From Desulforamulus aeronauticus DSM 10349 (lineage in GTDB: Bacteria; Bacillota; Desulfotomaculia; Desulfotomaculales; Desulfotomaculaceae), in assembly GCF_900142375.1 (NCBI RefSeq), contig NZ_FRAR01000019.1, positions 1-64,000 of the forward strand: a stretch of DNA of 64,000 nt, given 5' to 3'. The notes beneath the pieces were generated by a model. That model was not told the DNA's origin. It saw nothing but the letters and a program-made list of their open reading frames with translations, and did no database searches. A program made the position numbers and the translations under genes. Position 1 is the first letter of the stretch; each line of letters begins with the position of its first letter. Positions 8,437 through 17,384 of the stretch are shown here, in pieces.

Positions 8437-8980
8437 AATACTCACCTTTTTTTAATAAATGCCAACCTTTAGAGATATAGTCTGCACCGGACCAGATGGT
8501 AAAGAATACAGCCACGGCCATGGCCGCCCTGCCTATCTCAACACCAAGCAGTTGAAAGGTAAGATTATGTAAAAACATCGCCACAATGGCTACAATTTGT
8601 GTTACCGTTTTCCATTTACCTAGGGTGCTGGCAGATATCACTACTCCTTCAGTGGCAGCAATGGCTCTTAACCCCGTAACCATAAACTCCCGGCCAATAA
8701 TAATAACTGCCACCCAAGCAGAAATTTTTCCTAACTCTACCAAAACAATCAGAGCAGAGGATACCAATAGCTTATCTGCCAGGGGATCCATAAACTTGCC
8801 CAAGGTAGTTACTTGTTTATTCTTCCTGGCAAAATAGCCATCCAAGCCATCAGTACTGGCAGCTAACACAAACACACCCGCAGCAATAATATCTCCATAT
8901 TTAATTTTTAATGTGACAACTGCCAGAAAAACAGGTATTAAAAACATCCTGGCCAATGTCAACCGGTTGGGCAAGTTCAT
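8435..8980 (-). CDS. pgsA: CDP-diacylglycerol-glycerol-3-phosphate 3-phosphatidyltransferase
   Basis: PgsA makes phosphatidylglycerol phosphate, the first committed step to phosphatidylglycerol and cardiolipin, in the cell membrane. The 181-residue protein carries the CDP-alcohol phosphatidyltransferase signature DG-x2-(G)-x-AR-x8-G-x3-D-x3-D, seen as DGLDGYFARKN then GKFMDPLADKLL, plus several membrane helices. The ATG at 8980 follows GGGAGAG and overlaps the rimO stop by 4 bases (ATGA), so it is translationally coupled to rimO. The arrangement beside cinA and recA matches the Bacillus backbone. Confidence 0.96.
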   Translation of the reverse strand: MNLPNRLTLARMFLIPVFLAVVTLKIKYGDIIAAGVFVLAASTDGLDGYFARKNKQVTTLGKFMDPLADKLLVSSALIVLVELGKISAWVAVIIIGREFMVTGLRAIAATEGVVISASTLGKWKTVTQIVAIVAMFLHNLTFQLLGVEIGRAAMAVAVFFTIWSGADYISKGWHLLKKGEY

Positions 8981-10311
8981 TGGGCCAACTCTCCCATCAA
9001 ATCATACTCCAAGGCCCTGTTAATTTTTACAATAACCAAGTCACCCGGCTGCAGATTTCTTGGGCTGGTAAATTCCACAGTGCCATCGATTTCGGGGGCG
9101 TCATAGACGGAACGGCCGGCATAAACCATCTTAGCAGCATCGATTACTTCTTCTACTAAAACTTCTACCTTTTCACCAATACGCTGTTGATTACGCCGAA
9201 GAGAAATCTCCCTTTGCAAAACCATGGCGCGATGATAACGTTCCTTCTTAATTTCCTCAGGAATCTGATCTGCCATTTCTGCAGCAGGGGTTCCCTCTTC
9301 CTGAGAATAGGTAAACACCCCGGCCCGATCAAATTGGACTTCTTCCATAAACTTTAAGAGCTCAGCAAATTCCTGTTCGGTTTCTCCGGGAAAACCTACA
9401 ATAAAGGAAGTGCGGATAACAATACCCGGTATCTCACGTCGTAATTCTTCTATTAGCTCCCGGGCTTGCTGCTGATTTACCGGACGTTTCATGGCTTTTA
9501 ATATCCCATCTGCCCCGTGCTGCATAGGCAAATCAATATATCTGCAAACATTAGGCGTTTGAGAAATTACTTCAATAAGCTCCTTGGTAAAACGATTCGG
9601 GTAGCAATACAACAGGCGTATCCACTTTAGTCCTTCAATGGGACCAAGTCTTTTGAGAAGTTCCGCTAATCGATATTCACCATACAAGTCCAGGCCATAT
9701 CGAGTGGTATCCTGGGCTATTAAGATAATTTCCTTGACACCCTGTCCAACTAGTTTCCTAACTTCTGCTTCCACCGATTCCAGTGGTCTACTGCGAAAAG
9801 CACCTCGGATATCAGGGATGGCACAATAAGCACAACGATTGTCGCAGCCTTCCGCAATTTTTACGTAAGCGGTATAAGAAGGAGTACTCAAAAGTCGTGG
9901 TGCATGTTCATCATAAATGTAAAGGGGTTCATTAATGTGAGACTTTCTTTGCTTATCAACCAGAGAGCTTTGAATAATCTCCACGATACTGCTGATTTGG
10001 CCCGGTCCCACCAAGGCATCAATTTCCGGTATTTCCTCCAGCAACTCTTTGTGGTAACGTTGGGCTAAACAACCAGTGACAATTAAAGCCTGGCATTTAC
10101 CGGTTTCCTTTTGTTGAGCCAGTTCAAAGATGTGCCGAATGGATTCTTCCTTGGCTGATTCAATAAAACCACAAGTATTAACAATTAGTATCTCTGCATC
10201 AGCTTCCTGATGGGTTATCTGAAAATTGGCATCCCGTAGCATGCCCAGCATAACTTCGGAATCTACCAGGTTTTTCGGGCAGCCTAAACTGATCAATCCT
10301 ACTGTTGGCAT
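8977..10311 (-). CDS. rimO: Ribosomal protein S12 methylthiotransferase RimO
   Basis: RimO is a radical-SAM enzyme that adds a methylthio group to an aspartate of ribosomal protein S12. The 444-residue product starts VGLISLGCPKNLVDSE (the UPF0004 domain with three cluster cysteines, including IVNTCGFI and TGCLAQRY), has the radical-SAM motif CDNRCAYC near residue 150, and ends in a TRAM domain (RIGEKVEVLVEE onward). Length and all six cysteines are as expected. The ATG at 10311 follows AAGGGTG. It forms a two-gene unit with pgsA. Confidence 0.96.
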   Translation of the reverse strand: MPTVGLISLGCPKNLVDSEVMLGMLRDANFQITHQEADAEILIVNTCGFIESAKEESIRHIFELAQQKETGKCQALIVTGCLAQRYHKELLEEIPEIDALVGPGQISSIVEIIQSSLVDKQRKSHINEPLYIYDEHAPRLLSTPSYTAYVKIAEGCDNRCAYCAIPDIRGAFRSRPLESVEAEVRKLVGQGVKEIILIAQDTTRYGLDLYGEYRLAELLKRLGPIEGLKWIRLLYCYPNRFTKELIEVISQTPNVCRYIDLPMQHGADGILKAMKRPVNQQQARELIEELRREIPGIVIRTSFIVGFPGETEQEFAELLKFMEEVQFDRAGVFTYSQEEGTPAAEMADQIPEEIKKERYHRAMVLQREISLRRNQQRIGEKVEVLVEEVIDAAKMVYAGRSVYDAPEIDGTVEFTSPRNLQPGDLVIVKINRALEYDLMGELAQ

Positions 10312-10422
10312 GGCGCACCCTTTCGTATAACAATATTTTTAATTAGTATAAAACAGCCTATGATTCATGTCTAGAAAAAATAAAAGGGAATTATTTGTCA
10401 TGACCCGTATGTGTATCGTACC

Positions 10423-10923
10423 TTAAAAAGTTCTATAATTCGTAAATTCTATAGGTATATTTAAATCCATTCCTTTTACTACAGCCATGGCCGACTGCAA
10501 ATCGTCTCGGTTTTTCCCGGACACCCTTACCTGATCTCCTTGTACCGAAGCCTGAACTTTCACTTTACTATCTTTAATGGCTTTAACAATTTTTTTGGCA
10601 ATATCCTGCTCAATACCTTGTACTAAAGTAACTACCTGACGAACGGTATCCCCAGCTGCTGATTCGATTTTACCATAGCGTAGAGCTTTTAAATTTACCC
10701 CACGTTTCACGAGTTTTCCTTCTAAAATATCAATGACGTTTTTTAATTTAAAATCATCATCACTATGTAAAGTGATCTCCGGTTTCCCATCAAAGACAAT
10801 TTTACTTTTACTACCTTTAAAATCGAATCTGCCTTCGATTTCTTTCTCCGCTTGATGCACAGCATTTAGTATCTCCTGCATGTCCACCCGACTAACTATA
10901 TCAAAACTGTTTTCTTTTGCCAT
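10423..10923 (-). CDS. yajQ: YajQ family nucleotide-binding protein
   Basis: This is a small cytoplasmic protein with two ferredoxin-like halves; relatives bind nucleotides, RNA and in some bacteria cyclic-di-GMP. The 166 residues show SFDIVSRVDMQEILNAV, RFDFKGSKSKI and the C-terminal IPIEFTNYR, all typical. The start is the ATG at 10923 behind GGGAGG; an upstream in-frame start (10959) lies inside the likely untranslated leader. It is separated from rimO by about 110 bases and is likely its own unit. Confidence 0.93.
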   Translation of the reverse strand: MAKENSFDIVSRVDMQEILNAVHQAEKEIEGRFDFKGSKSKIVFDGKPEITLHSDDDFKLKNVIDILEGKLVKRGVNLKALRYGKIESAAGDTVRQVVTLVQGIEQDIAKKIVKAIKDSKVKVQASVQGDQVRVSGKNRDDLQSAMAVVKGMDLNIPIEFTNYRTF

Positions 10924-11006
10924 TTTCACAATCCTCCCTTGGATTAACTCATATAACAATAAATTATACCATAATGGTTAATGTTGTCAAAAATTTTACA
11001 TCATTT

Positions 11007-11015
11007 TGCTATAAT
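11007..11015 (+). promoter_or_regulatory. Extended -10 promoter for the DprA-like gene
   Basis: TGCTATAAT (11007-11015) is an extended -10 element 20 bases before the start codon. A TTGTCA at 10984 is 20 bases upstream of the hexamer, too far for an ideal -35, so the extended -10 probably carries the activity. Confidence 0.5.
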
Positions 11016-11034
11016 TAACTAGGAGGCAAATGAC

Positions 11035-11616
11035 ATGTTACATTATCTTGGCGAATTCCCTATAGAACAAAAGATTATTGCTATTATTGGTCCACGTCGG
11101 CCCAGCTGTGATGATAGCAGTGAAGAAATGCAGCAGCACCGGCGGGACTGTACCATGGCCTATGAACTGGCCCGACAAGCGGCAAAAAAGGGGCTCGTCG
11201 TTTTATCCGGCCTAGCCACTGGAATTGATACGGCAGCCCATCTAGGCTGCCTCGATGAAGGTGGCTTAACCATTGCCGTGGTTCCCTTCGGGTTGGCAGC
11301 ACCTGTCTACCCCCCAGAGAATTTGCCACTATATACAAGAATCTTGGACGGTGGAGGTTGTATTGTCAGCCAATTTAAACCGGATCAATCGGCTGTCAAA
11401 TGGTCCTTTGTCGCCAGAAATAAAACACAAGCTCTGCTAGCCCATAAGGTTCTGGTCGTAGCCACCTTTCCACCCCATGGCTTGATTACCGGCGGCACTA
11501 AACACTGTGCCTATTGGGCAAGAAAAATGGCCAAACCGCTCTACCACTATCGAGAAGTAGCCGGAAAATACCTTGTTTTTCAAAATGAAGAGGTTTTTAT
11601 AGATTCTTTTAGGTAA
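11035..11616 (+). CDS. Stand-alone DprA/Smf-like Rossmann-domain protein
   Basis: The 193-residue protein is essentially the central Rossmann domain of DprA (DNA-processing protein A), which loads RecA onto incoming single-stranded DNA. Matching blocks are VLSGLATGIDTAAHLGCLDEGG, VYPPENLPLY, a WSFVARNKTQALLAHKVLVV stretch (DprA: FPRRNRIIAGLS) and GLITGGTKHCAYWARKMAKPLY. It lacks the N-terminal SAM-like and C-terminal winged-helix domains of full DprA (typically 280-370 residues), and several glycine-rich positions differ, so it may bind a nucleotide or nucleic acid in another role. The ATG follows AGGAGG. It is the first of a plus-strand patch of small genes that runs against the flanking backbone. 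Confidence 0.8.
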   Translation: MLHYLGEFPIEQKIIAIIGPRRPSCDDSSEEMQQHRRDCTMAYELARQAAKKGLVVLSGLATGIDTAAHLGCLDEGGLTIAVVPFGLAAPVYPPENLPLYTRILDGGGCIVSQFKPDQSAVKWSFVARNKTQALLAHKVLVVATFPPHGLITGGTKHCAYWARKMAKPLYHYREVAGKYLVFQNEEVFIDSFR

Positions 11617-11631
11617 TCTTTCCCACCTGAA

Positions 11632-11658
11632 AAGCCCGCTTCCATTGAAGTGGGTTTA
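11632..11658 (+). terminator. Terminator after the DprA-like gene
   Basis: AAGCCCGCTTC and GAAGTGGGTTT form a stem with a 4-base loop and one G-T pair, then ATTATTTTTA on the plus strand. Confidence 0.7.
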
Positions 11659-11768
11659 TTATTTTTAGACCTGAGAGATAATAATAACGTTTAAAAGTTT
11701 TTTGTGAATATTATTGCAATTATAATCAATCTTTTATATGATAGCAAAAATGTGAAAGGAGAATGCCG

Positions 11769-12029
11769 ATGCTATCCGTACGTAGACTATCATTGGAAGA
11801 AATCATCAACCTGGAATGGTTGGCTATGCTGGTAGACCAGGTTTTAGAGCATAATCATTATTCCGTTCCCTTAGAGGAAAAACACGTAAAAATGATCCAA
11901 TTAGCCGTTAACGGTTCCCTGGACCTTGAAACCATCGCCAGTTACATCGTGGACTATCTCTCCCCCGAGGCAATCAATTTCCAATATCAATATAGAGTAT
12001 CAATGGACACGGAGGAAGACGCCGTTTAA
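11769..12029 (+). CDS. Unknown 86-residue acidic protein
   Basis: I do not recognise this protein. It reads MLSVRRLSLEEIINLEWLAM, is leucine- and acid-rich, predicted mostly helical and soluble, with no cysteines, and ends DTEEDAV. I take the ATG at 11769, 7 bases after AGGAG; an ATG at 11763 sits almost on the ribosome-binding site. It stands between a terminator and another short gene, so it may have its own promoter in the AT-rich 110 bases upstream. Confidence 0.65.
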   Translation: MLSVRRLSLEEIINLEWLAMLVDQVLEHNHYSVPLEEKHVKMIQLAVNGSLDLETIASYIVDYLSPEAINFQYQYRVSMDTEEDAV

Positions 12030-12085
12030 AGCTGTTGCTTTAGTCTCTTTAGGGTAAGCATCTTGGCCTGTCCAGGTAAATATGA

Positions 12086-12091
12086 TATACT
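12086..12091 (+). promoter_or_regulatory. Possible promoter before the 51-residue membrane protein
   Basis: TTGGCC (12063) and TATACT (12086-12091) are 17 bases apart, 30 bases before the ATG at 12121. The -35 matches the consensus weakly. Confidence 0.4.
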
Positions 12092-12120
12092 GAGCCAAAA
12101 AAGATGGGTTGTGGTTTGGC

Positions 12121-12276
12121 ATGAAAAATCTCAACTGGCGGTTCTACGCAAGTAGTGCTGGCTTCCTAATGATTGGTCTTAGTATATTTTTCCCCCAACA
12201 ATCCTGGCTCATTATTTTGGGGGCTATTGTTTTTGCCATTGGCATGATTCGAAAACCGAAAAAACGCAAAGGTTAA
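12121..12276 (+). CDS. Unknown 51-residue two-helix membrane protein
   Basis: This short frame begins MKNLNWRFYASSAGFLMIGL, continues with a second hydrophobic segment (SWLIILGAIVFAIGMI) and ends in a basic tail RKPKKRKG. Two membrane helices joined by a short FFPQQ turn with a positively charged C-terminus is a coherent membrane-protein design, and a promoter-like sequence lies upstream. The ribosome-binding site is weak (GGTTTGG). Function unknown; it could be a small regulator of a membrane complex. It may be missed by gene finders because of its length. Confidence 0.55.
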   Translation: MKNLNWRFYASSAGFLMIGLSIFFPQQSWLIILGAIVFAIGMIRKPKKRKG

Positions 12277-12402
12277 TTGTATGGCTTTCGCAAATACTCG
12301 GGGTACCGGGTATTTTTATTTTAGTGATACTTAATCTTATGAGTAAAAAAATTAAATTAAGGTAAACTAACATCAAATCACATCTAAAGGTAGGCGATTA
12401 TC

Positions 12403-12585
12403 ATGCGAAACAACACTTGGCGGTATCCAAATACAGGCTTTTGGGTAGTCCATGCTGCTTCCCTAGCAGCCCTAGGCTTTTTTGCTTTTAAGGCAATGGA
12501 TGGCAAATGTAATACTTACCCGGAAAACCACGCTTTGGCTGACAAAATGTCCCAAATGAAAGAACCGCAGTCGGATCATTTTTAG
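12403..12585 (+). CDS. Unknown 60-residue protein with one membrane helix
   Basis: The product reads MRNNTWRYPNTGFWVVHAAS, then a hydrophobic helix ending in FFAFKAMDG and a polar tail with one cysteine. I do not recognise it. GGTAGG lies 10 bases before the ATG, and it is followed by a strong terminator. It is one of three small membrane proteins in a row here. Confidence 0.6.
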   Translation: MRNNTWRYPNTGFWVVHAASLAALGFFAFKAMDGKCNTYPENHALADKMSQMKEPQSDHF

Positions 12586-12631
12586 TTTGCCTTAAGCAGA
12601 TCAGAAGGTTTTATACTTTTAAATTTATTAG

Positions 12632-12663
12632 AAAAAACCCGACCAACATCCGGTCGGGTTTTT
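12632..12663 (+). terminator. Terminator after the 60-residue protein gene
   Basis: AAAACCCGACC and GGTCGGGTTTT pair perfectly around a 7-base loop and end in TTTTT. A TATAAT (12668-12673) follows at once and may be the -10 for the next gene. Confidence 0.9.
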
Positions 12664-12704
12664 CAGGTATAATAGGGTTAAAATAATTACCGAGGTGATT
12701 CATA

Positions 12705-13010
12705 ATGCATATTCTTTGGCTTATTATGGGCCTTTTAGGGGCTATTTGGGTCTTTTGGGATACACGTAAACAGGGCTACACCAGGGAATCCAGTGTTCGC
12801 TGGGCTATCGGTACATTCCTGGTACCCGCTGCAGTAATCCCTTTTTATTTAATGCAAAGCACCCTTAGAAACAAATTCCGTCGCTCTCACCCCACTGGTC
12901 CCAGAGATGTCACCTCAAACATTTCTCTAAAGTGTCCTTGGTGCGGTGAATTCTACCAGGGAAATCCCGAACACTGTCCGCATTGTAAAAAAGAACTTAA
13001 ACAAGACTAA
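12705..13010 (+). CDS. Membrane protein with C-terminal zinc ribbon
   Basis: The 101-residue protein has two hydrophobic segments (about 2-18 and 33-50) and a C-terminal zinc-ribbon CPWC-x10-CPHC (residues about 76-94). Such proteins resemble short DUF-type inner-membrane zinc-ribbon proteins of unknown role. It has its own probable -10 (TATAAT, 12668) and its own terminator, and the ATG follows GAGGTG. I give no function. Confidence 0.75.
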   Translation: MHILWLIMGLLGAIWVFWDTRKQGYTRESSVRWAIGTFLVPAAVIPFYLMQSTLRNKFRRSHPTGPRDVTSNISLKCPWCGEFYQGNPEHCPHCKKELKQD

Positions 13011-13012
13011 GA

Positions 13013-13043
13013 AGCCAGTGCATTTCACACTGGCTCTTTTTTA
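13013..13043. terminator. Shared bidirectional terminator between the zinc-ribbon gene and rodZ
   Basis: AGCCAGTG/CACTGGCT with a 7-base loop is followed by TTTTTTAT on the plus strand. It stands between two converging genes, 2 bases from each, so it probably serves both. Confidence 0.8.
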
Positions 13044-13044
13044 T

Positions 13045-13797
13045 CTACCCTTGGGTCAGATTAGGCTCCTCACCCACAGTAAAGGTTTTTTTCTCTACCT
13101 TACCCACTGCTCCCAAGCGTCCTAAATCCTTACCATTTACACTTACTTCCACCGCTCCGGCATTTCCTACATGCAAAAAGATCCTTTGTTCTGCTTGAAA
13201 ATCCTTCATTTGTCCCGGTTCTAACGTACCGCTAAAGATTGTATTGCCATCAGCCTCAACTCGCATCCAGCTTGGATCGTCACTAACCTTCAACACCACT
13301 CGTACTCCTTGCACTGGCTGAGGTACTGTGTCCTTTGGAGTATTATTATTTTCCGGCGTGGACGATTGCCCTGCCGGTTCCTGTTGCACCGTTTGAGGAA
13401 TATCCGGTTTGTTATCTTCCGCTCGCTTATCAGTATTATAAAGGGCATTAAAGGCCAGTAGGGCTACCACTGCAGCACCTGCTGCCAGATACCGCCACTT
13501 CTTGCCGCCTCCTGCCACGGGCTCCCGTTCAATCTCCTTGCTCTCAACAACAACCGGCGGCGGGGCATTATTAGCCATCAAATTATATTCCATCATAATG
13601 TCTTCTGTGTCCAGTTCCAGATACTTAGCATAGGTTCTTAGGAAAGCCTTAGCATAAACCGGACCCGGCAAGACATCAAATTGATCCTCTTCTAACGCCT
13701 TGAGGTACTTAGCTCTAATCTTTGTGGCTTCTTCCAAGTACTCAAAAGTATACTCTTTCTTCATCCGCGCATTCTTCAGAGTTTCCCCTATTGGCAT
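13045..13797 (-). CDS. rodZ: RodZ-like helix-turn-helix membrane protein
   Basis: RodZ (YmfM in Bacillus) ties the MreB cytoskeleton to the cell-wall machinery. The product has an N-terminal Xre-type HTH (IGETLKNARMKKEYTFEYLEEAT and YAKAFLRTYAKYL), a membrane helix (WRYLAAGAAVVALLAFNALY), a proline/glutamine-rich linker, and a C-terminal DUF4115-type beta domain (VVLKVSDDPSWMRVEADG, FSGTLEPGQ). The gene sits next to pgsA and cinA in many Firmicutes; here the order is kept with insertions. The ATG at 13797 is 8 bases from GGAGG (13800 is also possible). The start lies 56 bases inside the end of mnmH. Confidence 0.88.
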   Translation of the reverse strand: MPIGETLKNARMKKEYTFEYLEEATKIRAKYLKALEEDQFDVLPGPVYAKAFLRTYAKYLELDTEDIMMEYNLMANNAPPPVVVESKEIEREPVAGGGKKWRYLAAGAAVVALLAFNALYNTDKRAEDNKPDIPQTVQQEPAGQSSTPENNNTPKDTVPQPVQGVRVVLKVSDDPSWMRVEADGNTIFSGTLEPGQMKDFQAEQRIFLHVGNAGAVEVSVNGKDLGRLGAVGKVEKKTFTVGEEPNLTQG

Positions 13798-14869
13798 CAT
13801 CTTCACCTCCATTGTCCACAGGTTTACCATATTCCGGCAATAACCTTATCCACTCATTTATCGTCGCAGTTGCCCTATCCAGGTCATCACAATTTACAGA
13901 TAGGTTATAATTATCACTAGGTTCGTCTGGATACTTATAAAGGGGATCATAGTAATGAACCAACAAATGCGGAATTACCTCTGTAAATCTTTTTTCTGCT
14001 ATTTTTTGATTTAATTCTTCCACCATTTTATTGCCTAGTGATTTTTTAAGTAAGCTTGTACTATACTGGAGGCTTTCAATATTGGAGTCCGGACCAGAGG
14101 TATAATCCTCAATAATACGTTCTACCCGTTTCTGCATAGATGCATAAAGCAAGATACGATATCCCTTAGTCATGGAATCCATAACCGCTGGAGGCACAAT
14201 TAGTTTGCCCACCCGACGGCTTTCACACTCCACCAGAATAATACCTTTTCTTTCCGCACCAGATAAAATTTCGACAATGTTAGCTTCAAAATCCTTTTGA
14301 CTGGGAGAGGCTGGCAAACCAATTTTTCCGTAAGCCGAACCACGATGCCTGGCAATTCCCTCCAGGTCCAGCACCGGCAAACCAAGATGTTGTAGTTTTT
14401 TCAAGATAAGTGTCTTCCCGACTCCGGTCAAACCATGTAACACAATACTTTTATGCGGAATACTTGGTTTGTCTAGATAACGATTGATAAGACGCCGATA
14501 GGCTTTATAACCACCCTGTATTCTTGCAGCCTTAAGTCCAAGCATATTTAAAATTGAGGTGGTATATTTACTGCGCATCCCACCACGCCAACAGTATAGA
14601 ACAATATCTTTATCTTGACCCAGACTACTTATTTTATTGTATAATGCTGATAATTTAGGACCAGCGATTTCTAAACCCAAGTATTTTGCTTCTTCGGTCC
14701 CTATTTGTTTATAAGTGGTACCTACTTGGGCTCTCTCTTCGTTATTAAAAAGCGGTATGTTTACAGCACCGGGTATGGAACCCTCTGCAAATTCTGCTTC
14801 CGAACGAACGTCCACAATACGTACATTTGTTAGTTTTAATGCATCTTCTATTGATATAATTTTTTCCAT
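13742..14869 (-). CDS. mnmH: tRNA 2-selenouridine synthase
   Basis: MnmH (SelU/YbbB) replaces sulphur by selenium in the wobble 2-thiouridine of tRNAs for Lys, Glu and Gln, using selenophosphate. The 375-residue protein has a rhodanese domain with the active-site loop CWRGGMRS (Cys93) and a P-loop domain with GLTGVGKT (146-153). The order and spacing match the family. Its presence implies a selenophosphate supply (selD), not seen here. It has its own promoter (15031-15060). The last 30 residues (from about PVDNGGEDD) are charged, look unconserved and overlap the rodZ start, which suggests C-terminal extension by read-on into rodZ. Confidence 0.92.
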   Translation of the reverse strand: MEKIISIEDALKLTNVRIVDVRSEAEFAEGSIPGAVNIPLFNNEERAQVGTTYKQIGTEEAKYLGLEIAGPKLSALYNKISSLGQDKDIVLYCWRGGMRSKYTTSILNMLGLKAARIQGGYKAYRRLINRYLDKPSIPHKSIVLHGLTGVGKTLILKKLQHLGLPVLDLEGIARHRGSAYGKIGLPASPSQKDFEANIVEILSGAERKGIILVECESRRVGKLIVPPAVMDSMTKGYRILLYASMQKRVERIIEDYTSGPDSNIESLQYSTSLLKKSLGNKMVEELNQKIAEKRFTEVIPHLLVHYYDPLYKYPDEPSDNYNLSVNCDDLDRATATINEWIRLLPEYGKPVDNGGEDDANRGNSEECADEERVYF

Positions 14870-15030
14870 AATAGACTTCCTTGCTGCCTTCTATTCTCGA
14901 CTTGTCTTCATTTTCCTGCTGGGCTTTGAGCAAAATCGATATCATTATGATTATGATTTCGCGCCTTGTACGGTCAAATTCTTGCATATTTTATGTTTTT
15001 CTTCAATATTACTAAACCCATAGCACCGCC

Positions 15031-15060
15031 AGTATAGCATGAATCGACAAAAATGGTCAA
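15031..15060 (-). promoter_or_regulatory. mnmH promoter
   Basis: On the minus strand TTGACC (15060-15055) is followed after 18 bases by an extended -10, TGC-TATACT (hexamer 15036-15031). It overlaps the spoIIIE terminator hairpin. The predicted leader is about 150 bases long. Confidence 0.7.
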
Positions 15061-15082
15061 CTTATGTAAGTTTGACCATTTA
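15051..15082 (-). terminator. spoIIIE terminator
   Basis: AAATGGTCAA and TTGACCATTT form a 10-bp stem with TTG after it on the minus strand, 15 bases past the spoIIIE stop. Confidence 0.75.
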
Positions 15083-15095
15083 TATAGTAGAATAA

Positions 15096-17384
15096 TCAAC
15101 TCATTTTACCTTTAAAGGTTTGCAAATATTGTTCCATAGTCATTAAAATTGCTCTGGGCTTACTTCCTTCATAGCCACCGACAATTCCTTTCTTTTCCAT
15201 AATATCAATTAAGCGGGCAGCTCGGGCATAGCCAATGTGTAACCGCCGCTGCAGCATGGAAATAGACGCATGACCTGTTTCAATCAAGATTCTTACCGCT
15301 TCTGGTAAAAGTTCATCCTCTGCTTCCTGTTCTTCCTGTTCCTTGGGTTCCTCTTTGGCAACGGTATCATCATAAGTAGGTTCCGCTTGTTTCTTTAAAA
15401 AAGTTACCAAATCTTCTACTTCTCGGTCAGACAGGAAAGCCCCTTGTACCCGGAGCGGCTTAGAAGCGCCTACGGGAAAGAATAACATATCCCCTTTCCC
15501 TAATAATTTCTCTGCACCAGCCATATCCAAGATGGTTCGTGAATCAACTTGGGAAGATACTGCAAAGGAAACCCTTGATGGTATGTTCGCTTTAATCAAA
15601 CCGGTGATAACATCTACCGAGGGTCGCTGGGTTGCTACCACTAAGTGGATTCCTGCCGCCCGGGCCATTTGAGCTAAGCGACAGATGGCATCCTCCACAT
15701 CTGCAGGTGCTACCATCATTAAGTCAGCTAACTCATCGATGATTACCACCATTAACGGCAATTTGCTTTGTCCCACCCCAGGTTCCTTTTCATTAAACAA
15801 CCCATTATACCTGGTAATATCTCGTACGCCGGCCTTAGCAAATAATTCGTAACGTCTTTCCATTTCCCGCACTGCCCACCGCAAGGTGGTAGCAGCCTTT
15901 TTAGGGTTGGTAACCACTGGGGACACCAGGTGGGGAATACCATTATAGGTAGCTAATTCTACCATTTTCGGATCAATCATTAAGAACTTAACTTCATCCG
16001 GTGTCGACTTAAAAAGAATCGAAGAAATCAACGTATTAATACAAACACTTTTTCCCGCACCAGTTGCTCCAGCAATGAGTAAGTGTGGCATTTTGGTAAG
16101 GTCTGCCATGATAGGTGTGCCAGCTATATCTTTTCCCAGTGCTACGGTTAAACGAGAGGGAGCCGAGATAAACTCTTGCGATTCCAGAAGATCTCGGATA
16201 TGCACCATGGAGATTTCCCGGTTAGGAACTTCTATCCCTACCGCAGCTTTGCCGGGAATCGGAGCTTCAATTCGCACATCAGGTGCTGCCATGGACAGGG
16301 CTATATCATCCGCCAGACTGACAATCCGGCTTACTTTAACACCTGCCGGCGGCTGAATTTCATACCTGGTAATAGCGGGTCCTCGGGAAACTTGGGTAAC
16401 CTTTGCTTTAATACCAAAATTCTCTAGGGTTTCCTCTAATTTAGCAATATTGTCTGTAATATCTTTAGCCGTAGATATATTTTTTGTGTTTTTTATGGGT
16501 TTTGCAAGCAATGTCAGGGGTGGCAATTTAAAATTAGATACATCATTCAAAGATAACTGTGAGTAGGAAGTAGATTTCTCTTCTTCAAAATCCTGAGTCG
16601 AAGTCAACTGGGTATTTTCCTTTTTAGTAGTTTTGAAATTAAAGGTTAAATTAATGGGGCCAGTTTCCTCTAAATTGTTCTTTTCCTGAATCTCATCAAA
16701 GGACGTGTCCGCAGCAGTAAATGGCAGGTCTTCCGCATCACTATTGATAATAACCGGCGATATTTTAGTCAGGTTCTTTGATTTGTCGAGTTCAAGTTCC
16801 TCCACTTCCGTAAATAAAAAATCGTTGAGACGCTTGCCGGTGCCGGAAAAACATTCTTTAGCTCGACTGGTTGTTTTCTGTGCCAGTACTGCCATAGAAA
16901 CATTGGTCATTAACAAAATTGCCACCACTCCGGTAGAGCATAACAAAATATAAGTACCGACACTACCAAAGGATTGCAAAAGCAAAAAGGCTAATAAGGA
17001 ACCAACCAGGCCGCCTCCTCGACTGGCTGTTGCCTGATCTGTAACCGTCATTAGTATTTCAAGAAAGGTTGATTGTAATGGAACCATTAAGCTTAAGACG
17101 ATAAGGGTAATAAAAAACAACAGAACTGCCCCGTAAGCCTTGATATTTACGGGGGTCTTACTCCGATCTATGATGAGTTTTATGCCAAAGAGACCCAGAA
17201 ATATCATTAACACAACCCCACCCAGGGTTCCAAACAAACTCTTCAGCACCCGTCCTACAAAACCACCAATGGCTCCCAGCGGTGTATCGGCAAAACTAAT
17301 CAGCCCCAGAACTGCAATGGAGAGAAGAATAATGCCGAATATTTCATATTTTAAATCATCCCTTAATTTTTTTAGTAAATCCAA
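15096..17384 (-). CDS. spoIIIE: DNA translocase SpoIIIE/FtsK
   Basis: SpoIIIE is the septal ring motor that pumps the chromosome into the forespore (and clears trapped DNA at division). The 762-residue protein has four N-terminal membrane helices, a variable charged linker (about 185-300), a RecA-like motor with Walker [12 protein letters not shown] and Walker [13 protein letters not shown], and a C-terminal gamma winged helix ([21 protein letters not shown]) that reads SRS/KOPS DNA. Spacing from GGAGG favours the TTG at 17384 over the GTG at 17393, which touches the ribosome-binding site. Downstream of tepA-ylzJ, as in Bacillus, though two coat-like genes intervene on the other strand. Confidence 0.95.
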   Translation of the reverse strand: MDLLKKLRDDLKYEIFGIILLSIAVLGLISFADTPLGAIGGFVGRVLKSLFGTLGGVVLMIFLGLFGIKLIIDRSKTPVNIKAYGAVLLFFITLIVLSLMVPLQSTFLEILMTVTDQATASRGGGLVGSLLAFLLLQSFGSVGTYILLCSTGVVAILLMTNVSMAVLAQKTTSRAKECFSGTGKRLNDFLFTEVEELELDKSKNLTKISPVIINSDAEDLPFTAADTSFDEIQEKNNLEETGPINLTFNFKTTKKENTQLTSTQDFEEEKSTSYSQLSLNDVSNFKLPPLTLLAKPIKNTKNISTAKDITDNIAKLEETLENFGIKAKVTQVSRGPAITRYEIQPPAGVKVSRIVSLADDIALSMAAPDVRIEAPIPGKAAVGIEVPNREISMVHIRDLLESQEFISAPSRLTVALGKDIAGTPIMADLTKMPHLLIAGATGAGKSVCINTLISSILFKSTPDEVKFLMIDPKMVELATYNGIPHLVSPVVTNPKKAATTLRWAVREMERRYELFAKAGVRDITRYNGLFNEKEPGVGQSKLPLMVVIIDELADLMMVAPADVEDAICRLAQMARAAGIHLVVATQRPSVDVITGLIKANIPSRVSFAVSSQVDSRTILDMAGAEKLLGKGDMLFFPVGASKPLRVQGAFLSDREVEDLVTFLKKQAEPTYDDTVAKEEPKEQEEQEAEDELLPEAVRILIETGHASISMLQRRLHIGYARAARLIDIMEKKGIVGGYEGSKPRAILMTMEQYLQTFKGKMS

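Noticed and set aside
14745-14987. 80-codon minus-strand frame upstream of and overlapping mnmH
   Set aside because: Overlaps the mnmH start in another frame, no recognisable motif and unlikely composition; treated as mnmH leader.
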